A DNA stretch of 64,000 nucleotides from Endozoicomonas sp. NE40 (GCF_040549045.1 NZ_JBEWTB010000002.1:1519501-1583500); one strand, 5' to 3'; shown: positions 18,875-27,961, numbered from the stretch's first letter. A program made the numbers and translations. The notes: generated from the letters alone by a model not told the origin.

Positions 18875-19900
18875 TCAGTTCCAGTCAAGAATCACTTTGC
18901 CGGACTGTCCGGAACCCATGATTTCAAAACCTTTCTCAAAATCATTCACGCTCAGACGATGGGTGATGACTGGAGAGATATCAAGACCGGACTGCAGCAT
19001 GCTGGTCATTTTGTACCAGGTCTCGTACATTTCACGACCGTAGATACCCTTGATGATCAGCCCCTTAAAGATCACCTGGTTCCAGTCAATCTTGGTATCA
19101 CTGGGAGGAATACCCAGCAGAGAAACCTTGCCACCATAGTTCATGCATTCAAGCATTTGCTGGAACGCACGACCATTGCCTGACATCTCCAGACCTACGT
19201 CAAAGCCTTCTACCATGCCCAGATCCTGCATCACTGATTTCAGGTCTTCCTGAGCAACATTGACTGCACGGGTGGCACCCATTTGGCGTGCCAGATCCAG
19301 ACGGTAGTCGTTCACATCAGTGATCACAACATTGCGAGCGCCGACATGCTTACAAATAGCCACCGCCATAATGCCAATTGGCCCCGCACCGGTAATCAGT
19401 ATATCTTCACCTACCAGGTCAAAAGACAGTGCGGTGTGAACCGCATTACCAAACGGGTCAAAAATAGAAGCCAGGTCATCGCTGATATCATCAGGAATCG
19501 GAAAAGCATTGGCAGCAGGAATACAAAGGTATTCAGCAAAAGCACCGTCACGGTTGACTCCAACCCCCACCGTGAAATTGCACAGATGGCGACGGCCTGC
19601 ACGGCAGTTGCGGCAGTGACCACAGGTGATGTGACCTTCACCGGACACTCGCTGGCCAATTTCAAAGCCTCGAACACCTTCACCCATTTCCACGATTTCG
19701 CCGACAAACTCATGACCGACATGCATACCCATGGGGATAGTGTTCTGGGACCATTCATCCCAGTGGTAGATGTGCATGTCTGTGCCACAGATGGCCGTCT
19801 TGCGTATTTTGATCAGTACATCGTTGTAACCGGGTTCCGGCTTTGGCTTCTCTGCCTGCCAGATGCCTTTTTCGTCTTTCAGCTTGGCCAGTGTTTTCAT
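18875..19900 (-). CDS. tdh: L-threonine 3-dehydrogenase
   Basis: A 341-residue zinc-dependent medium-chain dehydrogenase, the same length as E. coli Tdh. Catalytic site residues C38, T40 and H43 lie in A-I-C-G-T-D-M-H, the structural zinc cysteines are C93, C96, C99 and C107, and the NAD loop reads G-A-G-P-I-G. It oxidises L-threonine to 2-amino-3-ketobutyrate, the substrate of the Kbl enzyme encoded 14 bases upstream in the same operon, so the pair degrades threonine to glycine and acetyl-CoA. Confidence 0.98.
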   Translation of the reverse strand: MKTLAKLKDEKGIWQAEKPKPEPGYNDVLIKIRKTAICGTDMHIYHWDEWSQNTIPMGMHVGHEFVGEIVEMGEGVRGFEIGQRVSGEGHITCGHCRNCRAGRRHLCNFTVGVGVNRDGAFAEYLCIPAANAFPIPDDISDDLASIFDPFGNAVHTALSFDLVGEDILITGAGPIGIMAVAICKHVGARNVVITDVNDYRLDLARQMGATRAVNVAQEDLKSVMQDLGMVEGFDVGLEMSGNGRAFQQMLECMNYGGKVSLLGIPPSDTKIDWNQVIFKGLIIKGIYGREMYETWYKMTSMLQSGLDISPVITHRLSVNDFEKGFEIMGSGQSGKVILDWN

Positions 19901-19914
19901 AATTATCGGTTTCC

Positions 19915-21114
19915 TCAGGCAATGACGCCAAGCTCACGGCCTACTTTGGCAAAGGCCGCAATCACCTTGTCCATGTGTTCCTGACTGTGGGCTGCAGACA
20001 TCTGGGTACGAATGCGGGCAGCACCTTTAGGCACAACCGGGAAGGAGAAGCCAACAACATAAATACCTTCTTCCAGCATACGATCTGCAAATTTAGCCGC
20101 CAGCGTCGCATCACCCAGCATAACCGGAATAATCGCATGGCCATTACCGGCAAGATTAAAGCCCAGCTTTTCCATTTCTGTACGGAAATACTTTGTGTTG
20201 AAACGCAGACGTTCACGCAACTCTGCACCACCTTCCAGCATATCCAGCACCTTGATGGAAGCGCTGGCGATGGTTGGGCTCAGGGTGTTTGAGAACAGAT
20301 AGGGACGGGAGCGGTTGCGCAGCCATTCAATGATTTCAGGATGACGGGAAGATGTATAACCACCGGAGGCACCACCCAGAGCTTTGCCCAGAGTACCGGT
20401 GATAATATCGACACGATCCATCACACCACAGTGTTCATGGGTGCCACGGCCGTTTTCACCAACAAAACCTGTTGCATGGCAATCGTCTATCATGACCATT
20501 GCGCCGTACTTGTCAGCCAGGTCGCACACACCTTTGAGGTTGGCAATCACACCGTCCATGGAGAATACGCCGTCAGTGACAATCAATTTGTAACGGGCAC
20601 CCGCTTCAGCCGCTGCCTTGAGCTGTTCTTCCAGATCAGCCATATCGTTGTTGGCATAGCGGAAGCGCTTAGCTTTACACAGACGAATGCCATCGATGAT
20701 AGAAGCATGGTTCAGGGAGTCGCTGATAACAGCGTCTTCTGGCCCCAGCAGTGTTTCAAACAGCCCACCATTTGCATCAAAGCAGGAAGAGTACAGAATG
20801 GTCTCTTCCATGCCCAGAAATTCAGAAATACGCTTTTCCAGCTCCAGGTGAACAGGCTGAGTGCCGCAGATAAAACGCACTGACGCCATACCATAACCGT
20901 ACTGATCCAGAGCGTCCTGGCCAGCTTTGATCAGTTCAGGGGCGTTTGCCAGCCCGAGGTAGTTGTTGGCACAGAAGTTTATCACTTCTTCACCGGTGCT
21001 TACCTTGATATCAGCCTGCTGCTGAGTAGTAATAACACGTTCGTGCTTATACAGGCCTTCCTGCTTAAGGCCCTCCAGCTGTTCACGCAGCCCTGCGATA
21101 AAATCGGCTTTCAT
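19915..21114 (-). CDS. kbl: 2-amino-3-ketobutyrate CoA ligase (glycine C-acetyltransferase)
   Basis: A 399-residue PLP-dependent alpha-oxoamine synthase. The start is placed at M-K-A-D-F (21114) because a GGAG ribosome site lies six bases upstream; an ATG six codons earlier would put that site inside the gene. The Schiff-base lysine is in G-T-L-G-K-A-L-G-G, and the PLP-binding D-D-C-H-A-T-G motif is present. It cleaves 2-amino-3-ketobutyrate with CoA to glycine and acetyl-CoA, together with Tdh. It is the first gene of kbl-tdh and is preceded by a structured leader. Confidence 0.97.
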   Translation of the reverse strand: MKADFIAGLREQLEGLKQEGLYKHERVITTQQQADIKVSTGEEVINFCANNYLGLANAPELIKAGQDALDQYGYGMASVRFICGTQPVHLELEKRISEFLGMEETILYSSCFDANGGLFETLLGPEDAVISDSLNHASIIDGIRLCKAKRFRYANNDMADLEEQLKAAAEAGARYKLIVTDGVFSMDGVIANLKGVCDLADKYGAMVMIDDCHATGFVGENGRGTHEHCGVMDRVDIITGTLGKALGGASGGYTSSRHPEIIEWLRNRSRPYLFSNTLSPTIASASIKVLDMLEGGAELRERLRFNTKYFRTEMEKLGFNLAGNGHAIIPVMLGDATLAAKFADRMLEEGIYVVGFSFPVVPKGAARIRTQMSAAHSQEHMDKVIAAFAKVGRELGVIA

Positions 21115-21191
21115 TTCAACTCCAGACAACAATAATCAGGGTAAACAGAACCCCTTTGCACTGATATCGGCTACCCGAACGAAACGCTCTC

Positions 21192-21249
21192 GGGAGCCTG
21201 ACCGAGGATAGTGCCCGCAGTAGGGTAGTCTATTCTCGGGCAGGCTCCC
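21192..21249 (-). promoter_or_regulatory. Long imperfect hairpin upstream of kbl-tdh
   Basis: Two 19-base arms (21192-21210 and 21231-21249) pair with two mismatches around a 20-base loop, about 80 bases upstream of the kbl start. It could be a leader attenuator, an intergenic repeat element or a terminator of something lost. The rest of the 21115-21430 gap holds no gene that I can support. Confidence 0.5.
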
Positions 21250-21430
21250 TGATCGCAATACCAGTGAAAAGGAGTACCAGTCACCCAGTGTAGAAGAACG
21301 CTGCAATATTGACCGAGGAGTTTCATACGCTAAACAGGCATTTATACCTATTCTGTCAATTTTTCCCCTCTTCATCCTCCCACTCTCTTACAGGTCTATA
21401 TTTCAGAAAACCTGAATAAAGAGAGAAAAT

Positions 21431-22495
21431 ATGCCCTCAGCACCCGTTCAAAATGATATTGCCTCGTCGAATGATGGTTTACCGCCCCGTTCTGTCTTCT
21501 CCTCACGGCTGGGATTTGTAATGGCTGCGGCTGGCTCTGCCGTAGGAGTTGGCAATATCTGGGGATTTCCAACCCAGGTAGCGGACCATGGCGGAGCAGC
21601 CTTTATACTGGTTTACCTGCTGATGGTGGTCGTACTGGCCTACCCGATGCTTGTGGCTGAGATGACGATCGGTCGTATGGCACAGAAAAACCCTGTAGCA
21701 GCCATGGGATCGCTGTCTGATAAACCTTTCTGGAAAAAGACCGGTGCGATTGTGGGTGTTGCCGGTATTATCACCTTATCCCTGATTATCAGTTTCTACG
21801 CCATTATTTCCGGCTGGCTTCTCGCCTTCATGCTGGAACCTCTGGCAAAACTGACAGGAATGACCGGACTGGCCAGCTGGCTGACCAGCTTCTCTACCTC
21901 GCTCAACCTGATTGCCATGGTGGCCTTTATGGCTTTGACGATTCATGTGGTACGGGCAGGTGTCAGCAACGGCATTGAACGCTGGTCAAAGAAACTGATG
22001 CCAATGATGTTCATTCTGTTGATTGGCCTGGTCGCCTATATCATGACCCTGGAGGGAGCCGAACAGGGCCTGACCATGTACCTGAAACCCGATTTCAGCC
22101 ATATCCTTGAACCCTCTCTGCTGGTTAATGCCATGGGGCAGGCTTTCTTCTCCCTGTCACTGGGTGTCTGCGCCATCATGGTTTATGGTAGTTACCTGTC
22201 TGAAAAAGAGAGCCTTCCGAAAACCGCCGCCATGGTTACAGCTCTGGATACCAGTGTCGCCCTGCTGGCCGGTTTGCTGGTTATACCCGCTATGACGGTT
22301 GCACAGGCAAATGGCGTTACTATTTATGCGGCCGATGGCACATTGCTGGAATCCGATACACTGGTGTTTACCGTTCTCCCCGCCCTGTTCAACAGCATGG
22401 GAGCTGCCGGCTCTATTGTTGCCATGGCATTCTTCACTTTGATGAGCATTGCTGCCCTGACGTCCGCTATTTCCATGCTGGAAGCCCCCGGTTAA
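21431..22495 (+). pseudogene. NSS-family sodium-dependent amino acid symporter, 5' part (frameshifted)
   Basis: The frame encodes 354 residues of a neurotransmitter:sodium symporter-type transporter: TM1 with G-S-A-V-G-V-G-N-I-W-G-F-P, then G-G-A-A-F-I-L-V-Y-L and about eight further hydrophobic helices. Bacterial relatives import amino acids with sodium at the inner membrane. The frame stops early after S-M-L-E-A-P-G at a run of five C (22485-22489). With four C the frame would continue A-P-V-N-T-V-C-E-Q into the following fragment, giving about 462 residues, normal for the family. The lesion could be a real mutation, a sequencing error, or a phase-variable run. Confidence 0.88.
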
Positions 22496-22817
22496 CACCG
22501 TCTGTGAACAGCTGAAGAGCTGCCGTTCAAGAATGTCCATCGTGATTGGTGGAGCAGTATCCGTTGTGTCAGCCATTATCATCCTGAACTTTGAGGCGCT
22601 TTTTGGTCTGGTGGTTACACTGACAACGGTTTACGGACAGCCCCTTTTAGCTCTGCTGTTTGGACTTATGCTGACCTGGGTCCTACGGCGGGATCGGTTG
22701 CTGAATGAGCTGAAAAAGGGTAGCCCGGACATGGAACAAAGCCTGTTCTGGAAAATCTGGCCCTGGTATGTGAAATTTATTTGTCCGGTACTGATGCTGT
22801 TTGTACTGTTGAAGTAG
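22491..22817 (+). pseudogene. NSS-family symporter, 3' part (+1 frame continuation)
   Basis: This open frame continues the preceding transporter after the C-run frameshift. It reads V-N-T-V-C-E-Q, then two or three membrane helices (A-L-F-G-L-V-V-T-L-T-T-V and Y-V-K-F-I-C-P-V-L-M-L-F-V-L). An internal ATG at 22533 could start a 94-residue peptide, but such a product would have no known function on its own. Together the two parts form one gene spanning 21431-22817. Confidence 0.8.
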
Positions 22818-22860
22818 TGGTTATCAGTCTACTGCTGCCAAGCCTTGACATCTATACCGC

Positions 22861-22924
22861 CGTCATCCCCGCGCAGGCGGGGATCCTCTGTTCGTGGTAG
22901 GTTATCGCCTCCACGGGAACGACG
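22861..22924. repeat. REP-like palindromic element
   Basis: CGTCATCCCCGCGCAGGCGG, the start of a common proteobacterial extragenic palindrome, forms a perfect 8-bp stem with a GCAG loop at 22865-22884. A degenerate inverted copy (CGTCGTTCCCG on the minus strand) ends near 22924. It follows the symporter gene and may act as transcript stabiliser or terminator. Confidence 0.65.
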
Positions 22925-22938
22925 ATGGGGTGACCAGA

Positions 22939-23535
22939 ATGCCTTTTAATCATTTCAGGACGCCTGATGGTGCCCGGTTCACACATATACCATCTGGAAA
23001 AATTTTCACATGCCACCGTTTCAGGTCCCATTGTAAAAATGCGCTTACCCTGGAACTCTCGGAAGAAAGCAACAACTCAAAGATAGTGGGGACGACCACC
23101 ATTGAATGTACCTACCATGATTTCTTTAACAAGTTCATCTGGGCAAAAAATATTCTGAAATATCCGAAGGGTGCCTTCGGGGTGGCCATGATATCGATAG
23201 AACCCCTCTACCGGAGCAAACATCTGGGAGCTTTATTGATGCTTCTTATAACCTTTGAAGTCCAGATTAATAAAGGTCAACACCTGTATCTGATTGAACC
23301 GCGCATAGGGGTTTTAGGGTTTTATCTACAGCTTGGCTTTCATCCTGCCCCCGATGACGCGCATAAACACCACTCAATATGTCACTCAGACAATTTACCC
23401 GATACTCACTCTGGTTTCGCGGAAAAACTTAATGCCACCAGAAATCAACCCTTATGGCGTGGTGAGCTGAATCTGGTTCAGTCCCTTCTTCTGAAAAAAG
23501 TCACGCCCTCTTTTCAATTCCATCAGTCATTCTGA
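22939..23535 (+). CDS. GNAT-like acetyltransferase-fold hypothetical protein
   Basis: The product from ATG 22939 has 198 residues. An upstream GTG at 22894 would translate the REP element and is unlikely; a GGGG run ahead of 22939 may serve as ribosome site. The middle reads I-E-P-L-Y-R-S-K-H-L-G-A-L-L-M-L, then L-Y-L-I-E-P and F-Y-L-Q-L-G-F, matching GNAT motif A (R/Q-x-x-G-x-G/A) and motif B. The usual Q/R-x-x-G-x-G is R-S-K-H-L-G-A, so acetyl-CoA binding is plausible but not certain. Substrate unknown. It converges on cysN with ten bases between. Confidence 0.5.
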   Translation: MPFNHFRTPDGARFTHIPSGKIFTCHRFRSHCKNALTLELSEESNNSKIVGTTTIECTYHDFFNKFIWAKNILKYPKGAFGVAMISIEPLYRSKHLGALLMLLITFEVQINKGQHLYLIEPRIGVLGFYLQLGFHPAPDDAHKHHSICHSDNLPDTHSGFAEKLNATRNQPLWRGELNLVQSLLLKKVTPSFQFHQSF

Positions 23536-23545
23536 ACCTTATTCG

Positions 23546-25174
23546 TTACGTTCGTCCCAACCTACTGTAAAGTTGTTCCAGCGGGGTTTCCGCACTGACT
23601 TTCACAACGGGTTGAGCGACAGGAGTCCAGTCATCCGCAGAGTTCACCAGAACCACCAGTCCTGCCTCCAGCAAAGCTTCAGCCCTGATTTTCCAGTCTG
23701 GCTGCTGATCTACAACAGCTGGCAGAAAGCCCCGATCAAACAGTTGCCTTTCCAGCAACGGTAACTGGTCAGCATTACTCACCTGAATCAGTGCTGGCGT
23801 TTGATTTAAACGATGAGTTCGCTCCTGTCTCGAAACCGGCTCCGTTTGCCTTTGCGCTGAGCCTGCTGACTCCACCATCCCTGCAGCCACCGTCGCATTG
23901 GTCAGACGATCGATCACGATAAACGCGCCTGTCTGACGATTAGCGGCATAAACGTCCACAGCCACCGGTTGTGTCAGGTTTAACGAACAGGAAGCGATTT
24001 CATTGAGCTGTAACTCATCAGCACTCTGTTGCTGCAGCGTGTTGACATCAACCCGGTGGTGAATACCCGCAAAACTGCCTGCTACCTGGCTGCTGGCAAA
24101 CTTGATCCAGTACTGCCGCCCGGGCTGCATGGGCTGCTCCCCCATCCAGACAACACTGGCATTAAAGTGACTTAAAACCTTAGAAGGGTTTCTATCACTG
24201 TTACCACTGTGAACCATCATATCGCCACGGCTGATATCAATCTCATCTTCCAGAGTCAGTGTTACAGCCTGACCGGCGAAGGCTTCGGAAAGATCACCGT
24301 CATAGGTCACAATTCCGGATACGTTGCTTTCCTGACCCGAGGGCAGAACCTTTATACGGTCTCCGGCCTTGATAACGCCCGATGCTATGGTACCGGCATA
24401 ACCACGAAAATTAAGGTTGGGACGGTTAACGTACTGAACAGGCAGCCGGAAATCATCAAGATTACGGTCGTCTGCCACCTCTACGGTTTCCAGTATCTCC
24501 ATCAGTGTCTGGTCGCTGTACCAGGGCATCCGGATACCGCGTTCAACCACATTGTCACCTTCCAGTGCCGAGATGGGTACAAAACGCACATCGCCCAGAT
24601 TCAGGGATTCAGCAAACCCCAGATATTCGTTACGAATATCGGTAAAGCGTTCCTCACTGTAATCCACCAGATCCATTTTGTTGACAGCCACAACCAGATG
24701 GCGAATACCAAGAAGGTTGGCAATATAGGTATGCCGACGGGTCTGGGTCAGCACGCCCTGCCGGGCATCCACCAGAATAATGGCCAGATCGCAGGTTGAC
24801 GCGCCGGTTGCCATATTCCGGGTATATTGTTCATGCCCGGGCGTATCAGCAATGATGTACTTACGCTTTTCTGTTGAGAAGTAACGATAGGCGACATCAA
24901 TCGTAATTCCCTGCTCACGCTCTGCCTGCAGGCCATCCACCAGCAACGCCAGGTCAATCTTTTCTCCCTGAGTGCCAACCCGCTTGCTGTCGTTCTGCAC
25001 CGAAGCCAGCTGGTCTTCATAAATCATGCTGGCGTCGTGCAACAACCGGCCAATCAGTGTGCTTTTTCCGTCGTCTACACTGCCACAGGTGAGGAACCGC
25101 AGTATCTCTTTCTGCTCATGCCGACGCAGATATTCCTCAATATCACTGGCGATCAAATCAGACTGGTGTGACAT
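23546..25174 (-). CDS. cysN: Sulfate adenylyltransferase subunit 1, with shortened APS-kinase-like tail
   Basis: A 542-residue GTPase subunit of ATP sulfurylase: P-loop G-S-V-D-D-G-K-S-T-L at 31-40, D-T-P-G-H-E-Q-Y switch region, N-K-M-D guanine motif, then elongation-factor-like barrels. It drives APS formation from sulfate and ATP with CysD. E. coli CysN is 475 residues; in Pseudomonas CysN is fused to APS kinase. Here residues about 460-542 resemble parts of CysC (R-Q-L-F-D-R-G-F-L-P-A-V-V-D and E-A-L-L-E-A-G-L-V-V-L-V-N) but lack the G-x-S-G-S-G-K-S P-loop. The start abuts the cysD stop with no gap. Confidence 0.95.
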   Translation of the reverse strand: MSHQSDLIASDIEEYLRRHEQKEILRFLTCGSVDDGKSTLIGRLLHDASMIYEDQLASVQNDSKRVGTQGEKIDLALLVDGLQAEREQGITIDVAYRYFSTEKRKYIIADTPGHEQYTRNMATGASTCDLAIILVDARQGVLTQTRRHTYIANLLGIRHLVVAVNKMDLVDYSEERFTDIRNEYLGFAESLNLGDVRFVPISALEGDNVVERGIRMPWYSDQTLMEILETVEVADDRNLDDFRLPVQYVNRPNLNFRGYAGTIASGVIKAGDRIKVLPSGQESNVSGIVTYDGDLSEAFAGQAVTLTLEDEIDISRGDMMVHSGNSDRNPSKVLSHFNASVVWMGEQPMQPGRQYWIKFASSQVAGSFAGIHHRVDVNTLQQQSADELQLNEIASCSLNLTQPVAVDVYAANRQTGAFIVIDRLTNATVAAGMVESAGSAQRQTEPVSRQERTHRLNQTPALIQVSNADQLPLLERQLFDRGFLPAVVDQQPDWKIRAEALLEAGLVVLVNSADDWTPVAQPVVKVSAETPLEQLYSRLGRT

Positions 25175-26095
25175 TTAGAAATACCCCTCTTGTTTTTTCT
25201 TTTCCATGGAGCCTGCGCTGTCGTGGTCAATCACCCTGCCCTGTCGTTCCGAGGTGTTGGTCAGCAACATTTCCTGAATCACTTCTGTCAGCGTGTCCGC
25301 ACCGGATTCCACTGCACCGGTCAGTGGATAGCAGCCTAAAGTACGGAAACGCACTTTTTTCATTTGTGGCTCTTCACCTTCATGCAACGGAAGTCGTTCA
25401 TCGTCCACCATAATCAGGTTGCCATCCCGTTCAACCACCGGGCGCTCTTTTGACAGGTAAAGGGGAACAATCGGGATATTTTCCTGATGGATATACTGCC
25501 AGATATCCAGCTCAGTCCAGTTAGACAATGGAAAAACCCGTATGCTTTCACCTTTCTCTATCTGACTGTTGTAGATGTTCCAAAGCTCTGGCCGCTGATT
25601 TTTCGGGTCCCAGCGGTGGTTTGCATCACGGAAGGAATAAACACGCTCTTTTGCCCTGGACTTCTCTTCATCACGGCGGGCTCCGCCAAAAGCGGCATCA
25701 AAGCCGTACTGATCCAGTGCCTGTTTCAATGCCTGGGTTTTCATGACATCAGTGTGCTTAGCACTGCCATGGCTGAACGGGCCAATGCCCTGTTTAATAC
25801 CTTCCGGATTGGTATGAACAATCAGCTCCAGCCCAAGCTGTTTTACATGCTGATCTCGAAATTCAATCATCTCTTTGAATTTCCACAGAGTATCAACGTG
25901 CATTAAAGGAAAGGGAGGTTTACCCGGATAGAACGCCTTCATGGCAAGGTGCAGCATGACTGCCGAGTCCTTGCCAATGGAATAGAGCATCACCGGGTTA
26001 TCAAACCCGGCAGTCACTTCACGAATAATATGAATGCTTTCTGCCTCCAGCTGTTTGAGATGATTCAGCTGATGGCGTGATTGTTCACCAGACAT
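25175..26095 (-). CDS. cysD: Sulfate adenylyltransferase subunit 2
   Basis: A 306-residue PP-loop ATP pyrophosphatase, with S-I-G-K-D-S-A-V-M-L-H-L-A in the N-terminal part and the conserved F-G-G-A-R-R-D-E-E-K-S-R-A-K-E-R block. The start is set at ATG 26095, because the frame further upstream would begin with TTG. With CysN it forms APS from ATP and sulfate, the entry step of sulfate assimilation. First gene of cysDN; the 26105-26227 leader is very AT-rich, and an imperfect inverted repeat (AATAAAT...ATTTATT) lies there. Confidence 0.97.
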   Translation of the reverse strand: MSGEQSRHQLNHLKQLEAESIHIIREVTAGFDNPVMLYSIGKDSAVMLHLAMKAFYPGKPPFPLMHVDTLWKFKEMIEFRDQHVKQLGLELIVHTNPEGIKQGIGPFSHGSAKHTDVMKTQALKQALDQYGFDAAFGGARRDEEKSRAKERVYSFRDANHRWDPKNQRPELWNIYNSQIEKGESIRVFPLSNWTELDIWQYIHQENIPIVPLYLSKERPVVERDGNLIMVDDERLPLHEGEEPQMKKVRFRTLGCYPLTGAVESGADTLTEVIQEMLLTNTSERQGRVIDHDSAGSMEKKKQEGYF

Positions 26096-26227
26096 AATCG
26101 GCAAGACCTGACATTAGAATTTTTATTAATGCAAAGTCTATCAGCGATAATGTAATAATAAATTTAATATTTATATATTTATTGCATAAGAATATTCGCA
26201 GTCATCAGGTCTCCCTGATGATTATAT

Positions 26228-27592
26228 TCAGCCTGAGGCTCTGGAAAAGTACAGGGGTCTGTTCGAAGGATATCCAACCACACCCGCCCAGTACGTTATG
26301 GGCGCTTGCCGGTTTCGCTGCCTTTCAGCTTGCAACGCTTTTTCCAGATTGGCAGCACACTTAACATAGCCACACTCTGTCAGGCAACTTAACACTCGGG
26401 TTATCCGTTTGTGGTTATGGTCAAAGTCACCCACCCACACTGCATGCCTGCTTACCTGCCCAGGAATAACGTGTATATCATCTCCGATGCGTTTTAATCC
26501 CCAGAATTCCAACATCTGATCCAGAGACTTTTGCAATTCGCCTTGCATTACCGGGTCATTCCGGATCTCCTGAATCATTTGTGGGTTTTGTGCGGGGGCA
26601 TTTGGGTTATGCGGACTGTCATGCATGTTGGGAAACAACAGCTGAATATAGTCGTGCTCGTCTTCCAGTTGTCTGTCTGTAAACCGTCTTATCTGCTCCA
26701 ACGTGAACCGTTGTCCGTCAATTCTCCCCCCGGACCGGTAAAATTCTAACCACTGTTGTGTTTTTATTTTGTGAGAAACCGGAGCTGGAGCAGGCGCAGG
26801 AGCTGGAGCTGGAGCTGAAACAGCGTCCGGAAACGGAGCCGGTGGGGTAGAAGGTGCAGGCCGCCCCGGTACTACAGGCCGGGCAACAGGCTGAGGTATC
26901 AGCACAAATTCCGAGTCATCCGTCGCGGGGTCAATGTTTTGCGGGGGTTCTCCCAGTACGGAACTCAGATCCCTTAACACGGTGGGGGCTGGTAATATTG
27001 CTGCCATAACCGGCTCAACCTGAAGCTGTTCCAACTTATTGAACAGTTGTCCAACTTCGCGCTTTGTCTCAGCCAGCTGCCGGTTCAGCTCCTCCACCCT
27101 GCCTTCTGAGAAATACGCCCTGGCCTGCTGGACAAGCGGTTTCGCCTGCTGTCGCAACGCCTGAACCCTTGCCTGAACATCAGCCCCCCCCTGCTCAGGA
27201 GGAATCACGCTGACAGGCGTCTTTCCCCTGGGTATGAATACGAGTCGATAATTAACAGTTCCTGCTCCACTAGTCTGGTTGAGCTGCTGCGAGAGGCTAT
27301 CGAGGTGGTTGCAAAGAAACTTTTGTCCTTCTAACTGCGCCTGCCGGTCTCTGGATTGTTCAAGATCCCGGGTGAGCCTTCTGACTTCAGCCTTGTCAGC
27401 CCCTCCCATGTGCGGCGGAACCTTTACAGCAACCGCTGTCTTACGCTCATGAAGCGATTTACCCGGCGTCCGGTCACTGCTATTTGGAATATGTCTGGCA
27501 GGTGCAGGTAAACCTTCTGCCTCTGGAGGTTCAGTGGAAGGAGTCAACCCTGTGACTCCTGCTGCAGGCGGTTTAGGTCCGGAAATGGGCAT
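26228..27592 (-). CDS. Coiled-coil, proline-rich protein with an OGFr-like C-terminal domain
   Basis: A 454-residue protein. Residues about 60-210 are Gln/Glu/Leu-rich and probably coiled coil, and residues about 240-275 are Pro/Ala low complexity (a run of P-A pairs encoded by GGAGCT-type hexamers). Residues about 278-425 match the opioid growth factor receptor conserved region: Q-W-L-E-F-Y-R, D-Y-I-Q-L-L-F-P, L-x-Q-M-L-E-F-W-G-L, and D-F-D-H-N-H-K-R-I-T-R-V-L-S-C-L-x-E-C-G. No signal peptide. The domain is best known from animals and occurs sporadically in bacteria, where its role is unknown. It sits in an accessory insert between cysD and the NIF3 gene, next to transposase debris. Confidence 0.7.
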   Translation of the reverse strand: MPISGPKPPAAGVTGLTPSTEPPEAEGLPAPARHIPNSSDRTPGKSLHERKTAVAVKVPPHMGGADKAEVRRLTRDLEQSRDRQAQLEGQKFLCNHLDSLSQQLNQTSGAGTVNYRLVFIPRGKTPVSVIPPEQGGADVQARVQALRQQAKPLVQQARAYFSEGRVEELNRQLAETKREVGQLFNKLEQLQVEPVMAAILPAPTVLRDLSSVLGEPPQNIDPATDDSEFVLIPQPVARPVVPGRPAPSTPPAPFPDAVSAPAPAPAPAPAPVSHKIKTQQWLEFYRSGGRIDGQRFTLEQIRRFTDRQLEDEHDYIQLLFPNMHDSPHNPNAPAQNPQMIQEIRNDPVMQGELQKSLDQMLEFWGLKRIGDDIHVIPGQVSRHAVWVGDFDHNHKRITRVLSCLTECGYVKCAANLEKALQAERQRNRQAPITYWAGVVGYPSNRPLYFSRASG

Positions 27593-27739
27593 AGCTGCAA
27601 TCTTTTCAACTGTTCTCAGTTGTATCGGTCGCAGCCAGACACCATTAAACCGGAAGGGTGCGGTTCCTTTGCTACGACGAAGTCTTGTTGGCCATCAACG
27701 CATCGTAATTTCGTTTTTGGAACGTGAACGATGAAACGA

Positions 27740-27961
27740 TTAATACTCCTCCAAGTCCTCACCGGAATTCAGTGGGCGCAACTTCAGAATGACTTCTGCC
27801 CCCTGCAAGCTCCAACGTGTGCCTGTTATATGAAGGCGTTCATTGATCAGATATCGCCGCTCTCTTAAAGTCCGGCCACACTGACCGCCTGGAAGGAGGG
27901 TATCCCAAAGAACGGGTGACACTGACCGATGCTCTGCCACGCTAGAGGATGACCCAATCAT
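27740..27961 (-). pseudogene. ISKra4-type transposase C-terminal remnant
   Basis: A 73-codon fragment containing R-R-Y-L-I-N-E-R-L-H-I-T-G-T-R-W-S-L and then G-A-E-V-I-L-K-L-R-P-L-N-S-G-E-D, which matches the conserved C-terminus of ISKra4-family transposases. The catalytic parts of the enzyme are absent and the fragment stops right after D-L-E-E-Y. It marks an old insertion-sequence event in the accessory stretch. No complete terminal inverted repeats were found. Confidence 0.65.

Noticed and set aside
22485..22489. Programmed ribosomal frameshift in the symporter
   Set aside because: Programmed shifts are not known in this family and a C-run without slippery heptamer or clear stimulatory structure is better explained by a mutation or sequencing error.
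26770..26820. GGAGCT-type hexamer run as a CRISPR or satellite array
   Set aside because: It is an in-frame Pro/Ala low-complexity stretch within a coding region; no spacers, no cas genes anywhere in the window.
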